A stretch of 64,000 nucleotides of DNA from Solenopsis invicta (GCF_016802725.1 NC_052670.1:13040141-13104140); one strand, 5' to 3'. Shown: positions 25,386 to 39,000, counted from the stretch's first letter. The notes: generated by a model not told the origin, from the sequence alone. Made by a program: numbers and translations.

Positions 25386-25525
25386 AATGGATTATAATAT
25401 ACATTTGTACAACAAATTTATAGTAATTGATTTATTAGACATATAGATCATATATAACAAGTTGAAAAAATATGATATAGGATTAGTATGTTACCTTTGT
25501 AACCTGAAGGTTCTATAATATCCAT

Positions 25526-26657
25526 GTTTAAAACTGTTATGAACAGTATCTCGCTTTTTCTGTCATAATGTGAAGCAATATTCACCATTCATCGAAAATT
25601 TGACGGGTATATTGAACGCGTCATTAAATATTGAAAATTTGAAAGACAAGAGATGAAAAATATTTTATTTTAGTACATCATAAGTTTGACGAACAAGTTT
25701 TTTCATACCTGCTATAGATCTATTTTATCCGCGTAGTCTTCGGAGTCGTGAATAATGTTATAGCAATTTTAGTGAAATTCTGCACATCAAGAAGAATTCA
25801 AAAACGTTATAGTGAAAAAAGGAGTTAATATTTTTTTGTACGTTATTTTAAAAGTCTCATTAGAAGTTATAACATCGTTGTGACATATAAGTGAATGTAA
25901 TATTATATTATACAATAAAAGAAAGTGGTATTATAGCAATTAATTTAAATTTGGTACAATAACATTCTTAAAATCAATATTTTAAGTCAAACTTGTGATT
26001 ATATTTATTAATTTCTTTAATAGTTTAATAGATCCTAAATTCAAAATTTTGTTTTAAAATTATGTATTAGTTAGAAGAAAGATAAACATTGTGTAACATG
26101 TACAAACATATATACGTACACAATCTTTTTAATAAAATATAGTACTAAAAATCTGTAATACATTTAATGCAAACTTTACATTAGCAGTAAAATTATCATG
26201 ACTCGACAGGTTTGGACACCATATTTATCTAATATAAAATAGGTTTTAATTAAGCAACATGTATTAATGCCTATATTTTAATTCAGAAATAAAGTTTCCA
26301 AATGTGTAAAAGTAATACGTACGAGAAGTTGTCACAAAATTGATTTGTTTAATCGGTAAAAGAAGAAAGATTTCAGGATCTCTTTAAGCCTCAGTTTCGT
26401 CGTCTGCTTGACACGTAAACACAAACACATCAAATTCTATCAAAGCAGTTCTATTAGAGACAATAAAAATGTCGTTACATTATAAATTACATAATATAGT
26501 TTATAATAAATAGCAAATGTAATAATAAGCAAAACAAATTTCTATTGCAATAATTGTCAATACAATATACTATCATCTATTTGTAATTAGTAATTATTTA
26601 GTTGAATATACATTTATTTCGTTGTGATACGTAAATATTAATATATTGTCTTAATCT
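25526..26657. other. Intergenic spacer between OR copies 5 and 4
   Basis: Begins with a shortened upstream block of the ghost gene (25571-25764), followed by spacer that is close to the spacer at 34184-35217 upstream of copy 6's tail. No gene. Confidence 0.6.
25571..25764 (-). promoter_or_regulatory. OR upstream block, ghost copy 4, internally deleted
   Basis: Retains the proximal and distal parts of the shared block, but about 80 bp between ATTGAAAA and CAAGAGATGAAA are missing. The distal phrase reads ATAGATCTATTTTATCCGCG on plus, with changes from the sibling TATAGTTCTATTATGTCCGCG. Confidence 0.4.
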
Positions 26658-29600
26658 TTAACCACGTTTCGCTAATAAAAATGTTATATATCCACATGAT
26701 GTTTTTAATACCTAAAAATAATTACATTTTTATTTACAGACAATACGAACCAATAAAAAAAGAACTTTTCTTAAAATTGATAGATATTTCTATTCTTATC
26801 AAAGAATAAAAATTAAAACATAAATTTTAAATATTCTTACGCTGGAAAAAGTAGCCATTGTTAATGGAATAATCTTTCCTGCAGTAATGCAAACAGGATG
26901 GCGCGCTCGAATCATTAATAAAATAAGATTTCTCGCTTTTCTTGATTCCAATTTGTACCATTCAAGATTGCACATTGCACGATATACTGCATTACACTTA
27001 AAGAATACATATACAAAAATATATTAACTGACATATTATTTAAATTTAAAAATCTCATTTTCTTCGATATCAAATGATGCAACATGTTGCAGGAAGTGTA
27101 GGCGCGGTTTTAGGAGCGCACGTTGTTTTAGATCAAAAACCTTCGTATAATTAAACAAAAAAAACTAAAATAACTTGCGCCCTATAATTGCACTTATATT
27201 CTTATTAACTCTGCATGATGATGTATGCTTATATGTCATTTTATCAAAAATTATTTTCAAAAGTTAATTCATAAAGATCTAATAATGTTAGTTTACATTT
27301 AGTCAGTCAAAAAATTATAATTGGCTCTTATTTGCGTAAATTCGGATTTTTATTAATGTTAATTATAAGTCCTTCATAAAATAAGCGCGTGTGTATGTGC
27401 GCGTGTGCGTGTGCGTGTGTGTATGACATATCAAGTTTTTAATTGCTTTTTTTTTAGAATTATTTCAATATTTAACAAACTGACATCACGATTTTATCAG
27501 AATTATGTGGACTTTATATTAGTCTTTAAAATATATTAATGAATGTAAATTATTTACTATAAAATAAAATAGATTTTAATTTGTAATTGTGCACATAATA
27601 GTTATAATTTAGTTGGTATTATTTACTTGTTCCGTTAAAAGTTCTCCTGCACCACAGTACAAAAAAGTATTCATTAATAAGATTATAAGCATAATAATCG
27701 AAAAACAAATTTTTGCCGTAGTGCCTTCATCCAATTCTCTGCGAATTAGAAAATAAACGTATAAGTTATAAAAAAAATCAAAAAGTTATGAATGTGCAAT
27801 AAAATATTTTTTGGCAATGATTCATTAAATCTTACAATATTAAACAGAACCCGCTTAGGCAAAATACTATAACGAAGTGAAGTACCACAATTAACATTAT
27901 CAAAGTGTATGTATTTTCGATATTATCGGCAAATCTGTAAAAATAAAAATTATTTAAGAAGATTATTACTTAAAAATAAAACGTTACATGCGGTACCCTG
28001 ATAGAAATTTTATTTTTTAGACAGTTTCTGAATATTATTTTTGTTTAGTGTAATTGAGAAATAAAACTACATAGAATGATAATTAAGATGTAACGCTTTG
28101 ATCGCAGAGCACGAAAATGCCTAAAATTTAAAGAAAAATAAGAACAATAATGAACAATTCAATTGATTAGAAAGTATACCTAAAGGTTGATCTATTAGTA
28201 TTAAATAATAACGGGGAAGTGGAAAACGTATTTTTGCCATGTAAACTGCTTCAAGCTACGGTCCAAGCTATGGCAAATACATTAAAAATTAGAAAATTTA
28301 TCTACTGCATTTACAAAGTAGATTAAATTAAGGTTAAGATTAGATCTAAGAGATCTATGTCTGTCTGTAAATTTAACGGCTGTTTTTGTTTTTGGATATA
28401 GATCATTTCAGATACAAGTCTTTCGTTTAAAACTTTTTCTGTCTAAACTTTCAACTTTATTCCAGTCCATTTCATGTGATAAGTTGATTCTGTTATTAGT
28501 GATGACGGAATGCTGTGTTGAGTTTCTGTTAATGTTTTCTACGTTCCATGATTCTAGTGTTCAAAATGCCTGTCTGTTCCACATATGAGGTCTTGCACTC
28601 TTTGCAATTTATTTCAATAAATTACGATAACTTTACTTAATATTTTACATACAGAATAACTAGAGAAATTGGACCACATTTATACTTTATTCTGATATAT
28701 TTTGGCACAAAATAAGAGACATCTTATAAACTATTAATTTTTTTGATAATTTTATATTAATACTACTATGCACAAAATGATGAGATGAAATAACTGATGT
28801 GAAGGTAACACAGAATTACCTTCAAAAAATGCGACTAAAAGGCTTATGTCATTCACAGCGATTTTTGGTGCCGAATAATAATTTTTAATTTTACGTTTTT
28901 ACAATTTTTATAATTACCAATAATAATATGACTATTATACTCCGTAATAATATGACTATTCCGATTTTATGACTGTGTGTCAAGTCCGATGAATATGCGG
29001 CGCGCAGCTTCAGTTGAAAATTATAAAAATTTGAAAAATAAAAAATTATTATTTGACACTAAAAATCGATGTGATTACTTGAGCCTTCCAGCCTCATGTT
29101 TAATATTTTCGTTAATCTGATGTAACATATTATTGCTTTTAAATACATTGTACTTGTAGTATACATTTTTTTAACAAATCAACATTATGCTTCCTTTAAA
29201 AAAATAGTAATAGAAAATGTAGTATTATGTGACATATCATTTGACTGTATGTGTATCAAAACTTAGTATTTGTATCAAACTATAAATAAAACTTTAACAT
29301 TTAAATTTAAAGCACGTGTGAAAAAAATTTTATGATAAAATTTTTTTTGTTATTATGTTACTATTTTTGTATTAAAAGTGTATACCTGATCATACGTAAG
29401 TGAGATGTTACAATATTATTTAAAATTTCGTTGTAGTTCTTACATGACGTCACATTAACTAATCGACGTCTAAAGTTTTTTAACTGGCCACAAATGTGAA
29501 GAACTAATAGCAATAAAAAACAATCTACCGACATAAATGCAAGAGCTCCAATCACGATTGATATAGTATGAATACAGAACGTCAATTCATACTGCGGACT

Positions 29601-30565
29601 CTTGTCTGTATCATATATGTCGTATGTCACGAACAGTAACGTTTTGTGCTGATCCGTACGATTTGTTGTTGACACCATTTGCATGCCAAAAAAAGCTGGA
29701 ACTACTACTCCAAGTATTGCTATTAGCATGATAAAGTATCCAATGACCATGATTACTCGAGCAGTTTGTGCTTGTTTTATCATTACGGTTCTCTCTGTAT
29801 TCGATTTGAATGTCATCCAATCTTCCGCCATTACATTTATAATCGACAGAAGAACTGTAAGTATAAATAAAGCTATTCTTTTTATATTCTAAAATTTTTT
29901 ATCATTTATTATTAGCAACTGTGTAATATATGTAAATTATTGTACTTACTGACTTGTTATTTAAATGTTTATAGAACTCTCGAATTAAAACAAAAATTAT
30001 ATATGTATTTTATAATTAATTCCAATAAGTATTAAGCTAATTCATTGAAGTAAGAAAGTGTAATGTCACAAAATTTCTTGACGTGCGTTACTATACTATA
30101 TAAAACATTTTGCTTTAAATAATTTTAGACATACCTGTTCGTTTCCACAGCATAATAATGTATTTTATTATTGATATTGTTATAGATAATGCAATACGTA
30201 AATTATTTACTACCAGTACCAAGTTGCCCCACACTTGTATAACCGTAAGTATCATTGGAATAATAATAACAAATACTATTAAACTTAAAAAAATGCCTAC
30301 GCGAAGTTTTAACCATAAATTACTTGTATCAAATTTGTCATTTTTGGGCCATAAACCCATTATTTCAAAGCCTAAGCGATGTATTTCAACGGCCCACACG
30401 AAATCTAAAATTTTAATTTTTTATACAAAACAGACGATAATATTTATTTATGCAACAAATTTATATTAATTAATGTATTAGGCATGTAGATTGTGTATAA
30501 CGAGATGAAAAAAATTTAATACAGTGTCTGTTACCTTTGTAACCTGAAGGTTCTATAATGTGCAT
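26658..30565 (-). CDS. Odorant receptor, tandem copy 5 (7 exons, complete)
   Basis: Exons: 30535-30565, 30135-30404, 29386-29854, 27836-27934, 27627-27738, 26841-26996, 26658-26711; 396 aa with no lesion. Starts MHIIEPSGYK, then DFVWAVEIHRLGFEIMGLWP; exon 3 begins VLLSIINVMAEDW and has a valine-rich TM3; ends LLAKRG. Donor of exon 5 is GTAAAT rather than GTAAGT, shared with copies 6 and 7. Exon 5 starts ELDEGTTAKICFS, differing from copy 6 by one residue there. Nearly identical to copy 6 across exon 2, so a recent duplicate. Compact gene: intron 3 is only about 1.45 kb and carries a Penelope-like fragment and a MITE. Ligand unknown. Confidence 0.88.
27387..27422. repeat. GTGC/GT microsatellite
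   Basis: GCGTGTG-type repeat in intron 5 of OR copy 5. The same site in copy 6 (35939-36042) has expanded to about 100 bp with an AC block and a GCGT block. Confidence 0.8.
28342..28626 (-). mobile_element. Penelope-like GIY-YIG fragment, copy 5 intron
   Basis: Minus-strand translation shows NCKECKTSYVEQTG, then after a frameshift INRNSTQHSVITNNRINLSH and EMDWNKVE. This pattern (CxxCxxxYVGQT, then H-S-V-I-T and D-W) is that of the GIY-YIG endonuclease C-terminal domain of Penelope-like retroelements. Here the second G of GIY-YIG reads E and the frame is broken. Same insertion in copies 6 and 7. Confidence 0.68.
28839..29094. repeat. MITE copy in intron 3 of OR copy 5
   Basis: Foldback element whose arms begin AAGGCTTATGTCATTCACAG and, inverted, GGAAGGCTCAAGTAATCACA. 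It matches the better-preserved copy at 52986-53271. It contains a GC-rich core ATATGCGGCGCGCAGC. Confidence 0.65.
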
Positions 30566-30612
30566 GTTCAAAACTATTACTGTGGCCAGTTATCTCACTC
30601 TTCCTATTATAA

Positions 30613-30896
30613 TGTGAAGCAATATTCACCCTCTTTCGGAAACTCGACCTGTATGTTGAACGCGCCATTAAATATTAAAAACGCTATCTCCAATTGATTA
30701 CTGCTGTTGGTATCCCAGATAAAAACTTTGCAAGCATATAACTTCATGAAAACCGTATAGTATATCTGGTCTAAAATACAAGAGATGAAAAATATTTTAT
30801 TGCAGTACATCATAAGTTTGATGAATTTGTTTTTTTGTACCTTCTATAGTTCTATTATGTCCGCGTATTCTTCGAGTGGTGAATAATGGTATAGCA
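30613..30896 (-). promoter_or_regulatory. Conserved OR upstream block, copy 5
   Basis: Shared block 48-331 bp before the ATG. Keeps CATAATAGAACTATAGAAGG (coding strand) followed by TACAAAAAAAC. A 68-codon frame through it is open in copies 5, 6 and 8 but broken in copy 7, so it is read as non-coding. Confidence 0.45.
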
Positions 30897-31734
30897 TTTT
30901 AATGAAATTCTACATATCAAGCAAAGAATTGAGAAATGTTATAATCAAAAGAGAAGATAATGTGACTCGTTTGTATGTAATTTTAAAAGTCTCATTTAGA
31001 GTTATAACATCGTTGTCGCACATAAGTGAATGTAATATTATACAATATTATACAATAGAAGACTGTGATATTATAACTATTAATTTAAATTTGGTGCAAT
31101 AACTTTCTTGTAATTAATATTTTAAATTAAACTTGTGATTATATTCATTAATCTGTTATTTAGTAATTTAATAGGTCTAAACTCAAATTTGACGTATATT
31201 TATCATATTACAATGAACATTATTTATGAAATTGCGTAGCGACACTGCGTAAAAGATCAAGAAGGAATAAGAATGATAGGGCTCATTAGAATAAATTTAA
31301 AGAAAATGTTTTTTTAAAAAATACATTGTGTTGCCTAAAATTATGTATTTGTTAGAAAAAAAGAGAAAATGTTGCATAATATGAGCAAATAATATGTACG
31401 TACATAAGTTTTTTGCATATAAAATGCATCCTGAAAGTCTTTAATACATTTAATACAAACTTTACATTAGTGGTAAAGTTGTCATGACTTAAAAGCTTTG
31501 GCCGCCATATTCATCTAACATAAAATGGCTTAATTAAATAACATGTATTATTGCATATATTTTAAGTCAGAAATAGAATTTCCAAATGTGTAAAAATAAT
31601 ACATACGAGAAGTTGTCACAAAATTAGTCCGTTTAATCGACAAAACAAGAAAGATTTCAGAATCCGTTTAGGTCTCAGTTTTGTCTTCTGCTCACAGATA
31701 TCTATACTAATGTGCTAATGGCAGGTTAGCGATC

Positions 31735-32312
31735 TAGTATTGCTATTGTATTGATACTCAATTTCTTGAAGTTTTTATTATTACTTTTCTGATATATTGG
31801 TTCTCATTCAGCGCTTACTTCGTGAACGGCTGTTATCGTGGAGGTCACATATTTTGTCTATGTGTATTGAGGGGTTAATAGTGTAATATTAAATTTGTAA
31901 TTGGTATAAGAAATTATATAATATTAAAAGCTCAGCATGCTCCTGTTTTGTCTAATCTTTACGAAAAATTTTGTAATAGAAGAAAAACAAACGCTTGCCA
32001 AGAATTGTGTTTTACAACATAAATTCAAATTTTGTTTATCAAGCAAAGATAACAAAACGAATATTGTATGTGTGTATAAGGTAGTTATTGTAAAAAACAC
32101 ATTTGTAAGTCACACACAAGTTATTTTTGTCCAAATTGTATCAACTTATAAAAAATGTTTTTCTTTATTTTTTGATGGATATATTATTTATTTATTTTTT
32201 GTTATTTATGTTTGAATTTTAATTAATAAAAGTTTTAACAGTCTGTTTTGCTTTTATATCTTCGTAAATATATAAAATAATGAGTCTTGGATCATATTGA
32301 CCCAAACAATTT
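31735..32312 (+). mobile_element. piggyBac-like element, right-part fragment
   Basis: About 80-90% similar to 57265-57842 inside the piggyBac-like element of copy 9. Shared are CTGATATATTGGTTCTCATTCAGC, the frame FCLSSKDNKTNIVC and the subterminal GGATCATATTGACCC. The terminal repeat and TTAA are missing, so it is truncated. The frame resembles a decayed piggyBac C-terminal cysteine-rich region. Confidence 0.55.
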
Positions 32313-32469
32313 TTGATAGAAAAGTTCCCTCATCGGGAACTACCTGGAACTCTAAACAGACCTATCAGAACTCTTAAAAAATTTTTTGCACTCGGAAAAT
32401 ATAAAATATAAAATACACATCTGCGATCGTCCGTAACATTTTCGTTTTCAATCCTACAGATTTTTGTCA

Positions 32470-32665
32470 TTAGGATTTTTAATAGAACTCATCGAGGACT
32501 ACTCAGAACTCTCAACAGAACTATCAGAACTCTTAAAAAAATTTTTCCGTACTTCAAAAATACAAGGTCGACATCGTGAAAAAATTTTTTAAGAGTTCTG
32601 AGAGTTTTGTTGAAAGTTCTGAATAGGCGTTGCAGAGTTCTATCAAAAATCTTAATGAGAAAATT
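32470..32665. repeat. Imperfect inverted repeat (hairpin), about 80-nt arms
   Basis: Left arm AGGATTTTTAATAGAACTC...CAGAACTCTTAAAAAAATTT pairs with right arm AAATTTTTTAAGAGTTCTG...GAGTTCTATCAAAAATCTTA; the loop is about 20 nt. The surrounding 32310-33120 region is rich in CAGAACTCT words in both orientations, suggesting an unclassified foldback repeat. Confidence 0.6.
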
Positions 32666-33935
32666 ATGTAAAACTGATAGTTGAAGTTTCTATCATTTTT
32701 TTGATACCACTTTCGAGAATTCAATTGCGATTTTTTTTACTTTTTTGAGCAGATCTGTTTCTAAAATGTATGGAGAACTCTAGAACTCATCGAAAGGAAT
32801 CGTATGCGCTATTCAGAATTATTCGGACTTAAAATGCATTTTTTAATTTTTTTTTATTTTTTTTTTCTTTTAATCGAAAAAGTTTTTTTTATATGGAGAA
32901 CTTTAGTACTCTTTAAAAAGCATCAAATTAATTATTCAGAACTATGCGGTGCTACTTTTGGGTGTGAAGCACCCCCATTTTTCAAAATTCATTTTTTTTT
33001 TTTGTTATAATAGCAGAACTATTTGTAAAAACTATCAAGAACTCTTCCTTTTGTTATAAATAATCCAGAACTCTGAACGAAACTATGATTGTGTACCATA
33101 GGGGTGCCAACTTCACACACCCCATTCTTAATTAATTACAATAAACAATTTAAGATGATTGGTCGGATTCAAAGGTATGAACCAATCATCTCCAAATGCT
33201 ACATAGGCTATGTTTTGATATTGACTGCCAATACTGAAAATGTATAGTATATGTGAGGTGAACTATAAAATTTCAGTACTGCCAGTAACAACGAAACACA
33301 GCCTTAGCCGTTCAATGAGCGGTAAAGCATCTGGGGGCCTATTCTTGTGTAAACTTTCAAATAACTTTTGTATATAAAAGTAGCATAATAGCCAATGGAA
33401 TTAGATGGTCTTCTCTCATTGGCTATTTTGCCATTTTCTCCAGGAGAGTACTACTGTACTGTACATACACGCAACTCAAACATGCGATCGTCTAAAGTCT
33501 AAACGCAGTCTGTGATTGGTTAGCTTTAAACTTATATCTAGTGATATATGCAAAAGAGATCACTCTTACGCGCTGATGACAAGCTTAAGGCATACAAAGA
33601 AAGAAATCCTATATTTTAAAAACTATTATTTAAAATAAAGATTTACAAATAATTATTTTACTTCATTTCTCAAGAACTTCTTGCTATAATATTTTGATTA
33701 CATTGGCTATTTATAGAAAATAATCAATATATACAAAAAATAACATTTTATTTTAATGTACTTTGCTATAAAATACTTGCTTCTGACGTTAATTTTTCAT
33801 TTTTTATTTGTATGCAATAAGGCTTGTATCGATCTGTAGGCAGTATTACTTGTGTGTATTTTGTCTTGTAAGCAATTGGGATGTTGGCAATCGACGCTGT
33901 AGGCAATCGATTTGTAGGCAATTAGGATCCTTCGG

Positions 33936-34183
33936 ACCTGTATGTTGAACGCACCATTCGATATTGAAAACGCTATCCCCAATTGATTACTGCTGTTGGT
34001 ATCCCAGGAAAAAACTTTGCAAGCATATAACTTCATGGAAACCATACATATCTGGTCTAAAATACAAAAAATAAAAAATATTATATTGCAATACATCATA
34101 AGTTTGACGAATAAGTTTTTTTTGTACCTTCTGTAGTTCTATTATGTCCGCGTATTCTTCGAGTGGTGAATAATGTTATAACA
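33936..34183 (-). promoter_or_regulatory. Orphan OR upstream block (no gene follows)
   Basis: Clear copy of the pre-OR block (ACCTGTATGTTGAACGC, ATCCCCAATTGATTACTGCTG, TCTGTAGTTCTATTATGTCCGCG on plus). Sequence breaks off at about 33935, just before the part that should lead to the start exon. No OR exon lies between it and 31700. Best read as the remnant of a deleted OR copy. Confidence 0.6.
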
Positions 34184-35217
34184 TTTTAATAAAATTCTGC
34201 ATATCAAGCAGAAGAATTCAGAAATGTTATAGTCAATAGAGGATTTTTTTGTAAGTAATTTTAAAGTAATTTTAAAAGTCTCATTTAAAGTTATGACATT
34301 GTTATGACACATAAGTGAATGTAATATTATACAATAGAAGACTGTGATATTATAGCTTTAATTTAAATTTGATACAATAACTTTTTTAAAATCAATATTT
34401 TAAGTGAAACTTGTGATTATATTCATAATTTGTTCTTTAATAATTTAATAGATCTTAAATTCAAAGTTGACATATATTTAGTATATTACAATGAATATTA
34501 TTTGCGAAAATATGTATCGACACTCCATAAAGGATCAAGAGGAATAGGAATGATATGGCTCATCACATGAATAAACTAAAAAAAATGGCTTTTTAAAACG
34601 TACATTGTTTTGTTTTAAAATTATGTATTAGTTAGAAGAAAGATAAATATTGTGTAATATGTGCAAACATATGTACATACGTACACAAGCTTTTTAATAA
34701 AATGCAGTACTGAAAGTCTGTAATACATTTAATACAAACATTACATTAGTAAAATTATTATGATTTGACAGCTTTGGACACCATATTTATCTAATATAAA
34801 ATAGGTTTTAATTAAGCAACATGCATTATTGCATATATTTTAATTCAGAAATAAAGTTTCCAAATGTGCAAAAGTAATACGTACGAGAAGTTGTCACAAA
34901 ATTGATTTGTTTAATCGGTAAAAGAAGAAAGATTTCAGAATCTTTTTAAGCCTCAGTTTCGTCGTCTGCTTGACACGTAAGCACAAACATCAAATTCTAT
35001 CAAAGCATTTCTATTAGAGGCAATAAAAATGTCGTTACATTACAAATTACATAATATAGTTTATAATAAATAGCAAATGTAATAATAAGCAAAACAAATT
35101 TCTATTGCAATAATTGTCAATACAATATACTACCACCTACTTGTAATTAGTAATTATTCAGTTGAATATACATTTATTTCTTTGTGATACGTAAATATTA
35201 ATATATTGTCTTAATCT

Positions 35218-35941
35218 TTAATCACGTTTCGCCAATAAAAATGTTATATATCCACATGATGTTTTTAATACCTAAAAATAATTACATTTTTATTTACAGA
35301 CAATACGAACCAATAAAAAAAAACTTTTCTCAAAATTGATAAATATTTCTATTCTTATCAAAGAATAAAAATTAAAACATAAATTTTAAATATTCTTACG
35401 CTGGAAAAAGTAGCCATTGTTAATGGAATAATCTTTCCTGCAGTAATGCAAACAGGATGGCGTGCTCGAATCATTAATAAAATAAGATTTCTCGCTTTTC
35501 TTGATTCCAATTTGTACCATTCAAGATTGCACATTGCACGATATACTGCATTACACTTAAGAATACGTATACAAAAATATATTAACTGACATATTATTTA
35601 AATTCACAAATCTCATTTTCGGCAATATCAAATGATGCAACATGATGTAGGAAGTGTAGGCGCGGTTTTAGGAGCGCACGTTCTTTTAGATCAAAAGCCT
35701 TCGTATAATTAAACAAAATAAACTAAAATAATTTGCGCCCTATAGTTGCATTTATATTCTCATTTACTTTGCATGATAATTTATGCTTATATGTCATTTT
35801 ATCAAAAATTATTTTCAAAAGTTAATTCATAAAGATCTAATAATGTTAGTTTACATTTAGTGAGTCAAAAAATTATAATTGGCTCTTATTTGCGTAAATT
35901 CGGATTTTTGTTAATGTTAATTGTAAGTCCTTCATAAAATA

Positions 35942-36009
<68 letters not shown>

Positions 36010-39000
36010 TGTGTGTGTGCGCGCGTGTGCGTGTGTGTATGACATATCAAGTTTTTAATTGCTTTTTTTTTTAATTATTTCAATATTTAACAAACTGACA
36101 TCACGACTTTATCAGAATTATGTGGACTTTATATTAGTCTTTAAAGTATATTAATGAATGTAAATTATTTACTATAAAATAAAATAGATTTTAATTTGTA
36201 ATTGTGCACATTATAGTTATAATTTAGTTGGTATTATTTACTTGTTCCGTTAAAAGTTCTCCTGCACCACAGTACAAAAAAGTATTCATTAATAAGACTA
36301 TAAGCATAATAATCGAAAAACAAATTTTTGCCGTAGTGCCTTCATCCATTTCTCTGCGAATTAGAAAATAAACGTATAAGTTATAAAAAAAATCAAAAAG
36401 TTATGAATGTGCAATAAAATATTTTTTGACAATGATTCATTAAATCTTACAATATTAAACAGAACCCGCTTAGGCAAAATACTATAACGAAGTGAAGTAC
36501 CACAATTAACATTATCAAAGTGTACGTATTTTCGATATTATCGGCAAATCTGTAAAAATAAAAATTATTTAAGAAGATTATTACTTAAAAATAAAGCCTT
36601 ACATGCGGTACCCTGATAGAAATCTTATACTTTAGACAGTTTCTGAATATTATTTTTGTTTAGTGTAATTGAGAAATAAAACCACATAGAATGATAATTA
36701 AGATGTAACGCTTTGATCGCAGGGCACGAAAATGCCCAAAATTTAAAGAAAAATAAGAAAAATAATGAACAATTCAATTAATTAAAAAGTATATCTAAAG
36801 GTTAATCTATTAGAATTAAATAATAACGGGGAAGTGGAAAACGTATTTTGACCATGTAAACTGCTTCAAGCTACGGTCCAAGCTATGGCAAATACATTAA
36901 AAATTAGAAAATTTATCTACTGCATTTACAAAGTAGATTAAATTAAGATTAAGATTAGATCTAAGAGATCTGTGTCTGTCTGTAAATTTAACTGGTTTTG
37001 TGTTTGGATATAAATCATTTCAGATACAAGTCTTTTGTTTAAAACTTTTTCTCGGTCTTTCTCTAAACTTTCAATTTTATTCCAGTCCATTTCATGTGAT
37101 AAGTTGATTCTGTGATTAGTGATGACGGAATGCTGAGTTGAGTTTCTGTTAATATTTTCTACGTTCCATGATACTAGTGTTTAAAATGCCTGTTTGTTTT
37201 ACATATGAGGTTTCGCAATCTTTGCAATTTATTTCAATAAATTATGATAACTTTACTTAATATTTTACATACAGAATAACTAGAGAAATTGGACCACGTT
37301 TATACTTTATTCTGATATATTTTGGCACAAAATAAGAGACATCTTATAAACTATTAATTTTTTTGATAATTTTATATTAATACTACTATGCACAAAATGA
37401 TGAGATGAAATAACTGATGTGAAAGTAACACAGAATTACCTTCAAAAAATGCGATTAAAAGGCTTATGTCATTCACAGCGATTTTTGGTGCCGAATAATA
37501 ATTTTTAATTTTACGTTTTTACAATTTTTGTAATTACCAATAATAATATGACTATTATACTTCGTAATAATATGACTATTCCGACTTTATGACTCCCTCT
37601 TAAGTTCGATGAATACGCGGTGCGCAGCTTCAGTTGAAAATTATAAAAACTGGAAAAATTAAAAATTATTTTTTGACACCAAAAATCGATGTGATTACAT
37701 AAGCTTTCCAGCCTTATGTTTAATATTTTCGTTAATCTGATATAACGTATTATTGCTTTTAAAAACATTGTACTTGTATACATTTTTTTAACAAATCAAC
37801 ACTATGCTTTCTTTTAAAAAATAGAAATAGAAAATGTAGTATTATGTGACATATTATTTGACTGTATGTGTATTAAAACTCAGTATTTGTGTCAAACTAT
37901 AAATAAAACTTTAACATTTAAATTTAAAGTACGTGTGAAAAAAATTTAATTATAAAGTTCTTTTTGTTATTATGTTACTATTGTTGTATTAAAAGTATAT
38001 ACCTGATCATACGTAAATGAGATGTTACAATATTATTTAAAATTTCGTTGTAGTTCTTGCATGACGTCATATTAACTAATCGACGTCTAAAGTTTTTTAA
38101 CTGGCCACAAATGTGAAGAACTAATAGCAATAAAAAACAATCTACGGACATAAATGCAAGAGCTCCAATCACGAATGATATAGTATGAATACAGAACGTC
38201 AATTCATACTGCGGACTCTTATCTGTATCATATAAGTCGTATGTCACGAACAGTAACGTTTTGTGCTGATCCGTACGATTTGTTGTTGACATCATTTGCA
38301 TGCCAAAAAAAGCTGGAACTACTGCTCCAAGAATTCCTATTATCATGATAAAGTATCCAATGACCATGATTACTCGAGCAGTTTGTGCTTGTTTTATCAT
38401 CACGGTTCTCTCTGTATTCGATTTGAATGCCATCCAATCTTCCGCCATTACATTTATAATCGACAGAAGCACTGTAAGTATAAATAAAGCTATTCTTCTT
38501 ATATTCCAAAATTTTTACTCATTTATTATTAGTAACTGTGTAATATATGTAAATTATTGTACTAACTGACTTGTTATTTAAATGTTTATAGAACTCTCGA
38601 ATTAAAACGAAAATTATATATGTATTTTATAATTAATTCCAATAAGTATTAAGCTAATTCATCGAAGTAAGGAAGTGTAATGTCACAAAATTTCTTGACG
38701 TGCGTTAGTATACTATATAAAACATTTTGCTTTAAATAATTTTAGACATACCTGTTCTTTTCCACAGTAGAATAATGTATTTTATTAATGACATTGTCAA
38801 AGAAAGTGCAATACGTAAATTGTCTACTACCAGTACCAAGTTGCCCCACACTTGTATAACCGTAAGTATCATTGGAATAATAATAACAAATACTATTAAA
38901 CTTAAAAAAATGCCTACGCGAAGTTTTAACCATAAATTACTTGTATCAAATTTGTCATTTTTGGGCCATAAACCCATTATTTCAAAGCCTAAGCGATGTA

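Larger units (their letters stand above)
23969..25525 (-). pseudogene. Odorant receptor, tandem copy 4, ghost (exons 1, 6 and 7 only)
   Basis: Exon 1 is whole at 25495-25525 (MDIIEPSGYK, GTAACA donor). Exon 6 (24150-24305) and exon 7 (23969-24022, ending LLAKRT) are recognisable, but exon 6 has a TAA where sibling copies have the serine codon TCA in WYKLES, and the tail reads VLKKSCGY. Exons 2-5 are gone: from about 24690 the intron 5 sequence breaks off, about 690 bp of unrelated sequence follows, and from about 25383 intron 1 sequence resumes. The locus cannot encode a receptor. Confidence 0.85.
30566..35217. other. Long spacer between OR copies 6 and 5, with inserted repeats and an orphan promoter block
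   Basis: From left: upstream block of copy 5, OR-type spacer to about 31700, piggyBac fragment, foldback repeat (32470-32665), AT-rich and mixed sequence to 33920 including a short hairpin AATAGCCAATG...CATTGGCTATT at about 33388-33428, an orphan OR upstream block (33936-34183) and OR-type spacer to 35217. No gene recognised. Confidence 0.6.

Noticed and set aside
35939..36042. Regular short repeats considered as a CRISPR-like array
   Set aside because: Simple dinucleotide and tetranucleotide microsatellite with no spacers, in an animal genome.
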